A stretch of 64,000 nt of DNA, from positions 496,001-560,000 of the forward strand of contig JAKSIC010000001.1 of NCBI GenBank assembly GCA_024399015.1. Direction: 5' to 3'. Numbering within the stretch: the stretch's first letter is position 1; every line of letters begins with the position of its first letter. The notes beneath the pieces were generated by a model. That model ran no database searches and had not been told where the DNA came from. It saw only the letters and a list, made by a program, of their open reading frames with translations. Of this stretch, positions 25,829 through 34,874 are shown one piece after another. Origin of the DNA: Fibrobacter sp. GTDB taxonomy: Bacteria; Fibrobacterota; Fibrobacteria; Fibrobacterales; Fibrobacteraceae. Both the position numbers and the translations under genes were made by a program.

Positions 25829-27652
25829 TTACTTCACTGCCTTTCCATTCACGTGGAAAATTTTATCGCCATATCGTTCGCCGCCACGGATCTTTACCTG
25901 GTGATCTTCACGGAAGACCATAGGCTGGTTTCGCACTGTGCGACGATCATATGGCTTGAAAATAGCGTCAATCACATCGCCCGGATCAGCTGTCAAGCGC
26001 ACCGCCACAATGGACTTTGCAGGCACTTCGAGAGCCACCGTACCAGCACCGTCAACAGCCGCAGAAACTGTTGCAGTCCCCATCTTCAATGCATTGCTTT
26101 CGTGAGAAACAAAAGTCTCGCCGCTGATTCCAGCCAATGTCAAAGTTTCTGCAGAAGCACCCACATTCTTCAAGCCCTTCACATTCAAGGTCACGCTTTG
26201 TGCATCCTTTTCTGCGCGGTTCACAAGAATCACCGTCATGGAATCCCTGGCGTTGCTTACAGAGGAATAGGCGGAAAGCAAGGAATCGTTGCTGGATTCA
26301 GACTGCACTCGGAATTCCCCGTTATAGCGACTAAAGAGGTGCAGCACTTCGTACATGCCCTCGCCCCATGTCCAAGGCGTGAAAATTTCCACACCATTAT
26401 CCATAAAGGTTCCTAGCCAGGAGGCGTACGTAAGCGCAGTGGTCATGGGATCTTTCTCGTCAATAATGGAAGTTTCGGTAAGGCCCAAGGTAATGCCGTG
26501 ACCTTTACCGAAGTACTGATCCAGCCAACCATTCACACGTTCGAAAATATATTCCTTGGTCTGGTTGTTATCCCACTTGCCGCTGACCAACTTAATACCA
26601 TTAGCACCAGAATAATTGTAGGTGGTATCAAAGAAAACACGATGCCAGTTTACACGTTCTGCGTAAGTCTTTTCCGAGGGATACCAGTGCATATCAAACA
26701 CGTCGAGCATGCGTACGCCAGACTTTTTCTGTTCTTCGGCAAGGCGCTTGATAAAGTATTCAAGCCAGCAGTAATTGCGGTCTTCGCCCTTGCCCAGACC
26801 GGACTTTCCTTCGGACGCACCCGTAGTACACCACTGCCATTCGTTTGCAACCACAGGACCAGTCAACTTGATTTCGGGCCATACGGCACGGGCCTTCTTG
26901 GCCACATCAACATAACGTTCCACCAAGAAATCCGGATCCATATCCAAAGGCAAGTCGCCGTGGGTGCCGTTCCAGATTTCCATTTCATTGTCCATGCTCC
27001 AATACTGAAGTCTGGACATATCGTACTTCAATTCTTTTGCCCAGTGGTCAATAATTCCCACAGTGGAATCAGCAGGCCAAGGTTCGCAATATAAACTGTA
27101 ATCGCCGGCCTTGATGAGAGTTTCGCCATCGTCGGCAACTTCGCCACCGCCAGCCAAGTCAAGGGTTGCCTTGGCCCAGGTATCGTTATGAGCCTTGTAG
27201 AAAGTCCAATCTGCAAAGTTGTATTCGTTGGTGGCGGCCGCATAACCCGTCAACTGGAAAGCGTACATGGCATCTGCTTGAGGCATGTTGTCCAGAATCT
27301 TCTTGGCGGTAATGTCCCAGTCCACGGCATTCACGTTGTTGTACCAGTCCGGATGAACGGTCAACTTTTTTCGCCAGTTGTAGCGGGTAGAATTGTTGCC
27401 GTAGTTTGCACGGATAAAACGAATGCCGGCTTCGTTCATCGTCTTGATGGAAGTCTTGTCCTCATCGCTGAGGCGGGCGCTATCGGCGCTGACCTTGTCA
27501 ATGTTTCGGCCATAGAGGTAAGGGGAAATTTTCTTGACGCCGGCAGATGCATCCACCGTTACAGAAATTCCCGCCTGGGCAGAAGTTCCGAGGAACGCCA
27601 CCAGAGAAAGCGCAGGAACCAAACTTCCCGCAAACCCAAACAACTTTTTCAT
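25829..27652 (-). CDS. Secreted GH44-like endoglucanase/xyloglucanase with basic C-terminal tail
   Basis: A 607-residue precursor with a signal peptide ending near AQA (residue 27). ISPYLYGRNID (42-52) is the typical start of a family 44 barrel. YWSMDNE (217-223) carries the likely acid/base Glu223, and LGLTETS (389-395) the likely nucleophile Glu393. Family 44 enzymes cut beta-1,4-glucans including xyloglucan. A beta-sandwich follows (about 445-545). The last 50 residues are basic and end GDKIFHVNGKAVK, nearly the same as the end of the adjacent DUF4874 protein. The ATG at 27652 has GGTGG before it. The gene follows the DUF4874 gene by 34 bp, so the two form an operon. Confidence 0.85.
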   Translation of the reverse strand: MKKLFGFAGSLVPALSLVAFLGTSAQAGISVTVDASAGVKKISPYLYGRNIDKVSADSARLSDEDKTSIKTMNEAGIRFIRANYGNNSTRYNWRKKLTVHPDWYNNVNAVDWDITAKKILDNMPQADAMYAFQLTGYAAATNEYNFADWTFYKAHNDTWAKATLDLAGGGEVADDGETLIKAGDYSLYCEPWPADSTVGIIDHWAKELKYDMSRLQYWSMDNEMEIWNGTHGDLPLDMDPDFLVERYVDVAKKARAVWPEIKLTGPVVANEWQWCTTGASEGKSGLGKGEDRNYCWLEYFIKRLAEEQKKSGVRMLDVFDMHWYPSEKTYAERVNWHRVFFDTTYNYSGANGIKLVSGKWDNNQTKEYIFERVNGWLDQYFGKGHGITLGLTETSIIDEKDPMTTALTYASWLGTFMDNGVEIFTPWTWGEGMYEVLHLFSRYNGEFRVQSESSNDSLLSAYSSVSNARDSMTVILVNRAEKDAQSVTLNVKGLKNVGASAETLTLAGISGETFVSHESNALKMGTATVSAAVDGAGTVALEVPAKSIVAVRLTADPGDVIDAIFKPYDRRTVRNQPMVFREDHQVKIRGGERYGDKIFHVNGKAVK

Positions 27653-27686
27653 AACACCACCTTTTTTTGTCGGCGCCACCCGACTT

Positions 27687-29483
27687 TTATTTCACGGCTT
27701 TTCCATTCGCACGGAACAGCTTATCGCCAGACCCGTCGCGTTTTTTGCCAAGTGCGTTTGAACGACTGCGACCATCGCGGACCTGGATTTTCTGGTCAGC
27801 ACGTTCTACGCGGGTTCCACGAATTCCGTTACCACGCAAAACCGGAGCTGTCCCAATGGAGTTGGGATTTTCTTTTGTGGACAAGAAAATTTCACCCAAT
27901 TTCAATTCATTGTCACAATCGTAGGGGCCAAAGTTTCCAAAGTACACATCGTCCACAATCAATTTTACATCGTAGGAATAACCCTTCCGCTTAGGAAGAC
28001 TTGCCTCAATCTCAATTTCATTGGTTCCATCAAAAGTCACGGTAGTATCGCCATTAGCCACCTTGATGGTTCGGCTATAAACATCCCTAAAATCAATATT
28101 TTTCAAAACGACCGTATCACGCCATTCAACGGAAAGTGTATCCAACATGCAGCAAGCATTTATCGCATCTTCAGTCAACCCTTCTGCTTGGCATTCATTG
28201 GTAACGAAAATAAGTTTCGCCGTCTTTTTCTGAGTCAAGTTACCAAAGCCCACATTTTGAATTTTAAGCTTGGCCTTTAACTTTTCATTTGCGCAGACCG
28301 TATCCGGCAACCAGGATTCTCGCAGCACAAATCGATAACCCAGATGGTCTTCGATGTACTTGAAACCAGTCAGCGTATCAATCTTGGAGCCGTCGTATTC
28401 GTAGTCCTTGCCTGCAAAGTGGGCGGCCTTCCAGCGAGCAATGACTTTATCGTTCCAATGAAGATTCAGGTAGCTGGTGTGGGTGCGGAAACCTTCGTAG
28501 GCCAGGAACTCCGGCGTATTGATGACTTGGTAACCGCTGGCCGTCGCCACAGCCTCGCCACCATAAGGCGTGTTGATGCTGTACTTTTCCAGCCAGGCAA
28601 CGCCTTCCTCGCGGCAGATGGAAGTCTTGCAATCCGCACCCCAGGTGCCGTAATCGTATTGCGTTCCCAGGTAGCCATCGTTGAACATTCCCACGCGGTA
28701 CATGGTATCGCCCTTGGCTTCCGCAATCTTCTTAAAGACATCGCCATCAATATGGAAGTCTACGCCCCAGTTTTCAAAGCCAAGAACTGCGGCAGAGTAA
28801 TTTCCCGTGCGGGTGAGAATCTTAAGTTCCGGAGGAGTCAGGCGCAGCATCTTGTTCACGGCCTCCGCAACTCGCGGGTAGGTAATCGCCGTATCGGAAT
28901 GCATTTCACCGAAGGCACCATGCATGCCCATTTCAAGAGCAACGATAATGTCTACATTCTTCGTCAGGAGCGGAGCCAGCTGTTCAATGTGGCGCAGCAC
29001 CCACTCGTGTTCCGCGGTAGTGTTGGAGTGCCCATCAAACCACGGGTCATAACAGAATCGCACAATGACTTTGCTACCGTTCTTGCGGATGTTATCGAAG
29101 GTGGTCTGCAAAACGTTCAGAGCATCTTCCGTCAAATCCTGGGACTTGCCCCATGTGGTATCGCGCCGGCCCCCGGTAGTATCAATCTTCAGCCAGGCGC
29201 GGCTGCTGAATTCCGCAAGATCTGCACGAAGGTGAACCAGTTTACCATAAGGCTTTTCAATAGGCTTGGAACCTTCCACCTTAATATGGAGGGCCTGGGA
29301 ATAATAAAAACCACGGTCGTAATTAGGCAATGTCTGCAAATGGTCCGTGTAGTCCAAATCCTGCAGCACTAAACCGCCGACCTTATCTCCCGCGACAGGC
29401 TGTGCTGCGATAGCGGAACCTGCCAAAGCACACTGCGCAACGACCACCCCACAAACCATCTTGAAAAACTTTTTCAAACTCAT
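27687..29483 (-). CDS. Secreted DUF4874/DUF4832 protein, probable glycan-active enzyme
   Basis: A 598-residue precursor with a signal peptide ending near AIA. The N-terminal half has the DUF4874 look (NYDRGFYY, LVHLRADLAEFSSR, VIVRFCYDPW), and DUF4832 follows with GYRFVLRESWLP and a C-terminal beta-sandwich. These paired domains occur in secreted proteins of carbohydrate-degrading bacteria and are probably a TIM barrel with an accessory domain; no activity is established that I know of. The basic tail ends GDKLFRANGKAVK, shared with the GH44 protein. A promoter-like TTG-N20-TATCTTTA lies 20-51 bp upstream, with three inverted repeats further up. Confidence 0.78.
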   Translation of the reverse strand: MSLKKFFKMVCGVVVAQCALAGSAIAAQPVAGDKVGGLVLQDLDYTDHLQTLPNYDRGFYYSQALHIKVEGSKPIEKPYGKLVHLRADLAEFSSRAWLKIDTTGGRRDTTWGKSQDLTEDALNVLQTTFDNIRKNGSKVIVRFCYDPWFDGHSNTTAEHEWVLRHIEQLAPLLTKNVDIIVALEMGMHGAFGEMHSDTAITYPRVAEAVNKMLRLTPPELKILTRTGNYSAAVLGFENWGVDFHIDGDVFKKIAEAKGDTMYRVGMFNDGYLGTQYDYGTWGADCKTSICREEGVAWLEKYSINTPYGGEAVATASGYQVINTPEFLAYEGFRTHTSYLNLHWNDKVIARWKAAHFAGKDYEYDGSKIDTLTGFKYIEDHLGYRFVLRESWLPDTVCANEKLKAKLKIQNVGFGNLTQKKTAKLIFVTNECQAEGLTEDAINACCMLDTLSVEWRDTVVLKNIDFRDVYSRTIKVANGDTTVTFDGTNEIEIEASLPKRKGYSYDVKLIVDDVYFGNFGPYDCDNELKLGEIFLSTKENPNSIGTAPVLRGNGIRGTRVERADQKIQVRDGRSRSNALGKKRDGSGDKLFRANGKAVK

Positions 29484-29503
29484 AATAAACCCCAAGGATA
29501 TTC

Positions 29504-29534
29504 TAAAGATACACCCTGAGGCAGTTTTACGCAA
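29504..29534 (-). promoter_or_regulatory. Promoter-like TTTG-N20-TATCTTTA for the DUF4874-GH44 operon
   Basis: On the minus strand TTG (29534-29532) is followed by exactly 20 nt and TATCTTTA (29511-29504), 20 nt before the start codon. The nearest inverted repeat of the upstream array begins 71 bp further upstream. Confidence 0.55.
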
Positions 29535-29604
29535 ATCGGGTACACCCGAAAAAAGCCATTTTGCAAGGAAATGAGCCCACAAATTTCACATTTTTCAAAA
29601 AATA

Positions 29605-29819
29605 GGGTACTAAACAAGTAAAACACATAAAATAGTACCCAAAAAATTAATTTGTAATAAACAAAGTCATTCAAACATTTTGCTTTTAGGGTACTAAACA
29701 AATAATAAAACGGATTTAATACCCTTCCCAACGCACAGCAAGCTTAATTAAGCGCCATAAAAGTTTAGTTTGTATAAAAAATGGGATACCAAACCAAGTT
29801 TTCGCTCAATTTAGTACCC
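29605..29819. promoter_or_regulatory. Array of three 36-bp inverted repeats upstream of the DUF4874-GH44 operon
   Basis: Copies lie at 29605-29640, 29689-29724 and 29784-29819, each exactly 36 bp. The pattern is GGGTACTAAAC, 15 variable nt, then TTTAGTACCC, with one to three changes per arm. Start-to-start spacing is 84 and 95 bp. Only the arms are conserved, which argues for protein binding or a structural role rather than a duplicated sequence block. The rest of this 378-bp gap is AT-rich and holds no gene. Confidence 0.7.
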
Positions 29820-29861
29820 CATTTGTCGTTTTTTAAGTCCATTCAAGCATTCAAGCTATCG

Positions 29862-32570
29862 TCAAATTCCCTTTTTCGTGAAGATGGTATTGCCGAACAG
29901 ATTTCCGTTCTGCAGCACACGCATAATGTACATGCCATTCTTCATGTCACCAATGCCAATGCTGAAAGTTGCGCTGCCGGAATTCAATGTTTGAGCCTTC
30001 ACCAGGCGGCCATCCATGGAGAAAATCTTCACAGCCACATTGTTCTGCAACGGAGAGCTTGCTTCGATTTGCAGCACGTCGGAATTTGCTCGGGCACGGA
30101 GCTGCGGCACAGTGCTTGCGACATTTCTGCGGCTAGCAACAATTGCTGCAGTCGTATCTTCTACGACAGGTTCCGGCTTCGGCTTGTTACGCAACAGGCG
30201 TACTCCGAAGATACCACCCACCATGCCGGTGCCTGCCTGGAACTTTACGGTAATCACCTTCTTGCCCTTCACCATTTCATCGGGAATGGGATACTTCACA
30301 TTAACGAATTCATCCTTCTTCCACTTGTTGGAAATATTTTCGCTGGCAAGCTTTTCGCCGTCGATCATGATGTCAAAGGCGCGGTTGCAACCTTCGTTAC
30401 CCCAGTAACGCACCATCAGGTCCAAAGAATCTTCGCTGTTGGTTTCCAGCTCGTAGCTAATGAATCCGCCGCTGCCGCCGGAGCACTGGCCCGCATCGCG
30501 GTAGAATTCACCCTGATGATTTCCGGTAGAAGAATTTTCCTTCTGCATGCGGTGATCCGCTTCGGGCTGCTGTTCACCCGGCGACACCTTGTCCACAGTC
30601 TTCTCGTCAAGAGCCAACGCCTCGGCCTGTTCCTTCTTCAGCTTTTCAAGAATTGCAGGATCCGTCAGCACCATCCAATACATCATGTATCGAGCGTCGT
30701 GTACTTCGTAGAACGGCTCAAGCAGCAGGTTTGCATCCTTCTGGGCGGCAAACAAGTAAGGAGCCTTAAAGTGGAGCGGTTCGCCCTTCACCGGAGTCAC
30801 CTTGGAAGGAATGTCCTTCTTTTCGCTGGCCAGCATGGGGGCGGCATCCAGAGACTGAAGAGGGCCACCTGCAATATGGCTCCAGCGACCATCGTCAGCC
30901 ACAAGGCCGCTGAGGCTTTCGGTACCGGTCTTTGCACTCAGCACAATGGGACCGTGAAGCAAAGCCACATAGTTATCCATGCCGCGCAAGTCCTCGGTAT
31001 GAGTGTACATGGGGTAAACAACTTCCACCACGTCGCCGCCCTTGACTGTGCCTGCAGAAACATAGCTGGACACATCGGACTTCGACACAACGGTATCGCC
31101 GTTTACAATCACCTTGAATTCGTCGGCCTTCACCCAGTAGGGGTGACGCAGCATCATCTTGAAACTGCCCGCACCGCTAACAGTAAATTTCGACACCTCC
31201 CCCTTGGGGAACGCTGTTTCCTGCTTGATCTTAACGCCCTTTTCCTTCCAGTCCAATTCGGTGGCGGCGTAAAGGTTCACGTACAGAGCGTCGTTTTCCT
31301 TGGTGTAAATGAACTGGGCGTACTTACCCGGGTTTTCCATGCCGGAACCCACACAGCACCACATGCCCGCATTCACCTTGGAATACACGCGGTAATGACG
31401 GGGACGAGCCGGAGTAAAGTAGCAGTAGCCGCCGTGCTTCGGGTGGATTGTAGACAAAATATGGTTGAACAAGGCACGTTCATAGAAATCCGCATACTTG
31501 GCGCTGGGAGTCATGTGGAACAAGCGTTCCGTCAGCTTCAGCATGTTGTATGTATTGCAGGATTCAGGTCCTTCACGTTCCTCGATGTACTTGTTGTACT
31601 TGTCGTAATCCGGGAAGTGTTCCGAAATGCTGTTGCCACCGATGGCAATACTACGCTTGTTCACCACGATGTCCCAGAAGGTTTCGGCGCCGGCCTTGTA
31701 AGTCTTGTCGCCACTCAGTTCCGCCACGCGAGCAAAGCCCACAACTTTCGGCACCTGGGTATTGGCATGCCTATTGGAAAGCACGTCGTTGTTGGAAGCC
31801 ATGGAATTCAGCAGCCACTTGTGGGACCACTTCTTTGCCGCATCCAGGTACTTGGAATTCTTGGTGATTTCATAAGCGTCGGCGTACACTTCGTTCATGC
31901 CGCCGTATTCCGTACCCATCATGGATTCCATCTTGGAATCGTTAAGGCCGTTGGTAATGGTAATGCCCCAGTCGCAAAGGGCAAGGAACATGGTCTTGGC
32001 CTTGGAAATTCCGCCGTACATCCAGGCGTCACGCAGGCCAGCGTAAGTCTTGTGAATATTGTACCAGGGAACCCAATAGCCGTTCTGTGCGCCGGCATCA
32101 CCGTTCTTGAACTTAAGCCACATGGACTTTCCATTGGGCACGCCGCTGATGTAGCCCACAAAATTCGCGTCCTTGGAATTCTGCTTCTGGATGATTTCCA
32201 GCTCGTCCACCACATATTCCATGCGGGCCTTGATCTGGGCGTCACCCGTTGCAGCATAATGCATGGCCAAGGCACTCAGGTAGTGGCCCAGCACGTGGCC
32301 GTCGAGGCCTGCCCAGTTGCTGAACTTGGTTGCCTTGGGGCGCATGCCCGCCTCTTCGTAGAAAGGCGCAATCAACCTGTCAGTATCATAAGCCAGCAAA
32401 GTTTCGCCATTCAAGTCCTGGCGATCCTTCAAGGCGCCATCCAGGAGAGTCACCTCCGAAAGGGAGAACATTTCCGGGTAAAGGAGGTTCTGGGCAAAAC
32501 CGGCAGAAGCTGCCAGCCCCAGGGAAAGAGCCAAAATACGGGCGGACGACCGCAAAGACACTCCAAACAT
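29862..32570 (-). CDS. Secreted GH127 beta-L-arabinofuranosidase-like enzyme with T9SS-like tail
   Basis: A 902-residue precursor with a signal peptide ending near GFA (residue 25). The (alpha/alpha)6 barrel of glycoside hydrolase family 127 (DUF1680) spans about 35-440. Its zinc/thiolate site is visible as Glu336 and Cys338 (GPESC) plus Cys405-Cys406 (GMWCC), matching the Glu, Cys, Cys-Cys set of Bifidobacterium HypBA1. Beta domains follow, including a DUF6805-like one (about 700-810). The end has a T9SS type A form: SMDGRLVKAQ, MKNGMYIMRVLQNG and a basic terminus. It would remove beta-L-arabinofuranose from plant glycans outside the cell. Three inverted repeats lie upstream. Confidence 0.88.
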   Translation of the reverse strand: MFGVSLRSSARILALSLGLAASAGFAQNLLYPEMFSLSEVTLLDGALKDRQDLNGETLLAYDTDRLIAPFYEEAGMRPKATKFSNWAGLDGHVLGHYLSALAMHYAATGDAQIKARMEYVVDELEIIQKQNSKDANFVGYISGVPNGKSMWLKFKNGDAGAQNGYWVPWYNIHKTYAGLRDAWMYGGISKAKTMFLALCDWGITITNGLNDSKMESMMGTEYGGMNEVYADAYEITKNSKYLDAAKKWSHKWLLNSMASNNDVLSNRHANTQVPKVVGFARVAELSGDKTYKAGAETFWDIVVNKRSIAIGGNSISEHFPDYDKYNKYIEEREGPESCNTYNMLKLTERLFHMTPSAKYADFYERALFNHILSTIHPKHGGYCYFTPARPRHYRVYSKVNAGMWCCVGSGMENPGKYAQFIYTKENDALYVNLYAATELDWKEKGVKIKQETAFPKGEVSKFTVSGAGSFKMMLRHPYWVKADEFKVIVNGDTVVSKSDVSSYVSAGTVKGGDVVEVVYPMYTHTEDLRGMDNYVALLHGPIVLSAKTGTESLSGLVADDGRWSHIAGGPLQSLDAAPMLASEKKDIPSKVTPVKGEPLHFKAPYLFAAQKDANLLLEPFYEVHDARYMMYWMVLTDPAILEKLKKEQAEALALDEKTVDKVSPGEQQPEADHRMQKENSSTGNHQGEFYRDAGQCSGGSGGFISYELETNSEDSLDLMVRYWGNEGCNRAFDIMIDGEKLASENISNKWKKDEFVNVKYPIPDEMVKGKKVITVKFQAGTGMVGGIFGVRLLRNKPKPEPVVEDTTAAIVASRRNVASTVPQLRARANSDVLQIEASSPLQNNVAVKIFSMDGRLVKAQTLNSGSATFSIGIGDMKNGMYIMRVLQNGNLFGNTIFTKKGI

Positions 32571-32719
32571 TCTGAATCCTTTTGTTGTACAGGCGAAACA
32601 CCCAATCCGCCCGTGAGTTCGGATATAAAATTACCTCCCTGACTGCGCCGCTTCCATAGCCCCAAAACAAACACTTTTGAGATTTTCGCAATGGGTTAGA
32701 CCCCTTTTTATGTCAAACG

Positions 32720-32926
32720 GGGTACCATTCCCATAAATATTTCGATTTTAGTACCCCGATTATTACTTTGTACAAGCCAATTTTCGTTTTTACGTCTAAA
32801 TGGAGGGTACCAGACAATAAATTAAGCATGCTTTAGTCCCCCCATTCATTGGTTCGCACTTCAAATTTTCGTTACTTTGTATAAAAAAAAGGGTACTAAA
32901 CAGAACAAAAAGCTCTTTTAGTACCC
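32720..32926. promoter_or_regulatory. Array of three 36-37 bp inverted repeats upstream of the GH127 gene
   Basis: Copies lie at 32720-32755, 32805-32841 and 32891-32926, with the same GGGTACTAAAC / TTTAGTACCC arms as the array at 29605. Start-to-start spacing is 85 and 86 bp, about eight helical turns. The copy at 32891 has perfect 10-bp arms. The nearest copy begins 149 bp before the GH127 start and about 64 bp before a weak -33/-7 candidate (TGG-N20-TAATTTTA, 32656-32626). The remainder of this 424-bp gap is AT-rich, with a terminator at its far end. Confidence 0.7.
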
Positions 32927-32957
32927 CAAAACCGAATTTTTTCCAAAAAAAACACAC

Positions 32958-32989
32958 AAAAAAAGACCCCGCTTTCGCGAGGTCTTTTT
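32958..32989 (-). terminator. Terminator of the HD-GYP gene
   Basis: On the minus strand an AAAAAGACCTCGCG hairpin with a TTT-type loop is followed by TTTTTTT, directly after the stop at 32995. Confidence 0.8.
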
Positions 32990-32994
32990 CACAC

Positions 32995-34704
32995 TTAGCC
33001 GGCGTTGTAATACTTTTCGAGTTCTTCCTTGCAAGACAAGAAGACTGTGGCCAGCTGCTTGTCGAAATGCGTTCCTGAGTCCTTTTCGATTATTTCGTAG
33101 GCTCTTTCGTAAGAGAACGCATCCTTGTAGCATCTCTTTGAAACCAGGGCGTCAAACACATCTGCAAGGGCCATGATTCTTGCCTCGATGGGAATTTCCT
33201 CACCCTTCAATCCTTTGGGGTATCCGGTTCCGTTGACTTTCTCGTGATGATAGTGGGCAACGTTTTCAGCCACACGGACAAAGTCCGGTTCCTCGACACC
33301 AGACAGTATCTCGCTTACCATGCGGTACCCGATTTCCGAGTGTCCCTTCATCTTGTTGTACTCTTCATCCGTAAACCTGCCCTGCTTCCGCAGCACAGCA
33401 TCGTCCACACCAATCTTTCCCAGGTCATGCATAGGTGCGCTTCGTATAACCAGCTGCAAGAATTCAGAATCCAGACCAAGGCCTGCATCAATCAGTTTTC
33501 GCGCAAAGATTCTTACGACATCGCTTGTCCTTTTGATGTGCCCGCCAGTGCTTAGGTCTCTCGATTCCACCATCTGGGCCATTCCAAGGATCGTCTTTTC
33601 CTGGATGCTCTTTATGCGCCTTGTCTTTTTATCAACTTCTTCGGACAGCTCGTCGTTGTATCGTTCCTGAAGCGCCAAGGTCTTGTAGTGCTCCGTATTG
33701 TCGCGAAGTTCTACTGTATATCCCTTAAGCTTTCCGAATGAATTTGTTAGTACATGAATTTTGCCGTCGTAGTACCGGTCGTTCAACAAAAACGATTCTA
33801 TTGAAATATGTATGTGTTCCCTGGCCGAACTACCTTTATACAGTTCTTCTATACTTTCAATCTTGTCGATAATGCACTGCAATTCCTGGCTGCTATTTTC
33901 GATAATCTGGCCAAACCTATACTTCGACAGTTCCGGGAATATTTTTTCCATGTAGCCATTACAGCCTTTATAGGCCTTGTTCTTATCGAATGTCAAAAAT
34001 CCAACATTGCCAAGCTGCTCGTCTACAATGTTCTTGTTTTCGTAGACCGTAAAAATATTGGAGTCATAGATCGGGAACAAGGCACCGAACATAAGCACGT
34101 CGAAGGCAAGCGGAATAATGGTATGTTCCAAGCCAAGTACTTTTTCCATGACATACACATCCGTGGCAATGGCCATCAGCACCAACATGGTTATGGTGTT
34201 TTTGACATCTACGGACTTCTTCTTGACAAGGGCGTAGATCACGACAGCGAAGGCCAAAAACAGATACAAGTACATGGAGCCGATTGCCAGCATATGAAGC
34301 GGCCCATAAACTTTATCCAGTACCACCATCCCATTGTCCAGGTGCATTCCTACACTTTTATAAAACAGCTCGTTTCTTCCGATTGTACATACAAAGCCAT
34401 AGATACAGCATTGGCCTAATACAAGAACGACTTTCACGAACCTGGATAAATCCAGGTGGCAAATTTCCAGGACTAAAAAGAAGAAGAATACCGGCAGAAA
34501 AACACCACCGACGTATCCAATGATTTGAGAGTAAAGGGCCTCCTCGAGGGTCCTTGAAATCGACAAGAAATAATACCCGAAGCTTGAAATAATTACAATG
34601 ACCAAGTTCAAATATTGGGAGACGCTTTTTCTAACGTCAAACAACTTTAGCCATACCAACATACCCATCGAAACCAGAAGGCATGTCAAATACAAATATT
34701 CCAT
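32995..34704 (-). CDS. Membrane-bound HD-GYP domain protein (probable cyclic-di-GMP phosphodiesterase)
   Basis: The 569-residue protein has about seven or eight hydrophobic segments in residues 1-215, resembling 7TM sensor modules. A PAS-like region follows (about 225-330), then a short coiled coil near 335-360 and an HD-GYP domain (about 365-569). The domain shows MHDLGKIG, HYHHEKVNGTGYPKGL and RIMALADVFDAL, with Asn where the family often has Asp before GTGYP; metal ligands appear intact. It probably senses a membrane or small-molecule signal and degrades cyclic-di-GMP. The ATG at 34704 is used rather than a TTG two codons earlier. It lies within the glycan block but has its own terminator. 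Confidence 0.85.
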   Translation of the reverse strand: MEYLYLTCLLVSMGMLVWLKLFDVRKSVSQYLNLVIVIISSFGYYFLSISRTLEEALYSQIIGYVGGVFLPVFFFFLVLEICHLDLSRFVKVVLVLGQCCIYGFVCTIGRNELFYKSVGMHLDNGMVVLDKVYGPLHMLAIGSMYLYLFLAFAVVIYALVKKKSVDVKNTITMLVLMAIATDVYVMEKVLGLEHTIIPLAFDVLMFGALFPIYDSNIFTVYENKNIVDEQLGNVGFLTFDKNKAYKGCNGYMEKIFPELSKYRFGQIIENSSQELQCIIDKIESIEELYKGSSAREHIHISIESFLLNDRYYDGKIHVLTNSFGKLKGYTVELRDNTEHYKTLALQERYNDELSEEVDKKTRRIKSIQEKTILGMAQMVESRDLSTGGHIKRTSDVVRIFARKLIDAGLGLDSEFLQLVIRSAPMHDLGKIGVDDAVLRKQGRFTDEEYNKMKGHSEIGYRMVSEILSGVEEPDFVRVAENVAHYHHEKVNGTGYPKGLKGEEIPIEARIMALADVFDALVSKRCYKDAFSYERAYEIIEKDSGTHFDKQLATVFLSCKEELEKYYNAG

Positions 34705-34753
34705 AACCAAGGCCTGCCACTTTTTAATAGAAAGTTTTCCGTGGCACTAAACT

Positions 34754-34818
34754 TAAAAAAAAGAGATCCTCCCCAAAAGAGGATAAGAATTGTATGGCAA
34801 CAAGTTGCCAACAATTCT
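34754..34818 (-). terminator. Double hairpin terminating the GH9 gene
   Basis: On the minus strand a long stem (AGAATTGT-TGGCAAC with its complement, one bulged base; 34786-34818) is followed by a short ATCCTC / GAGGAT hairpin (34766-34784) and eight T residues. Confidence 0.7.
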
Positions 34819-34820
34819 AT

Positions 34821-34843
34821 ACGGCTCGGTGGCCGGGATGACA
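34821..34843. repeat. GGCCGGGATGACA-type intergenic repeat, copy 1
   Basis: CGGCTCGGTGGCCGGGATGA closely resembles a second copy at 38459-38486, so this is a dispersed short intergenic hairpin repeat of the genome. Confidence 0.5.
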
Positions 34844-34874
34844 TTTTAAAGGGGCAGGGATAACAAAACCGGAA

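Noticed and set aside
29781-32642. A 953-codon plus-strand frame opposite GH127, and similar frames opposite GH74, prs, lysA and tuf
   Set aside because: Same codon-bias effect; the sense frames have signal peptides, catalytic motifs or conserved folds.
29605-32926. The 36-bp repeats as a CRISPR array or as integron attC sites
   Set aside because: The outer arms are conserved but the centres vary, opposite to CRISPR. The arms lack the attC core (RYYYAAC / GTTRRRY) and no integrase or cas gene is present.
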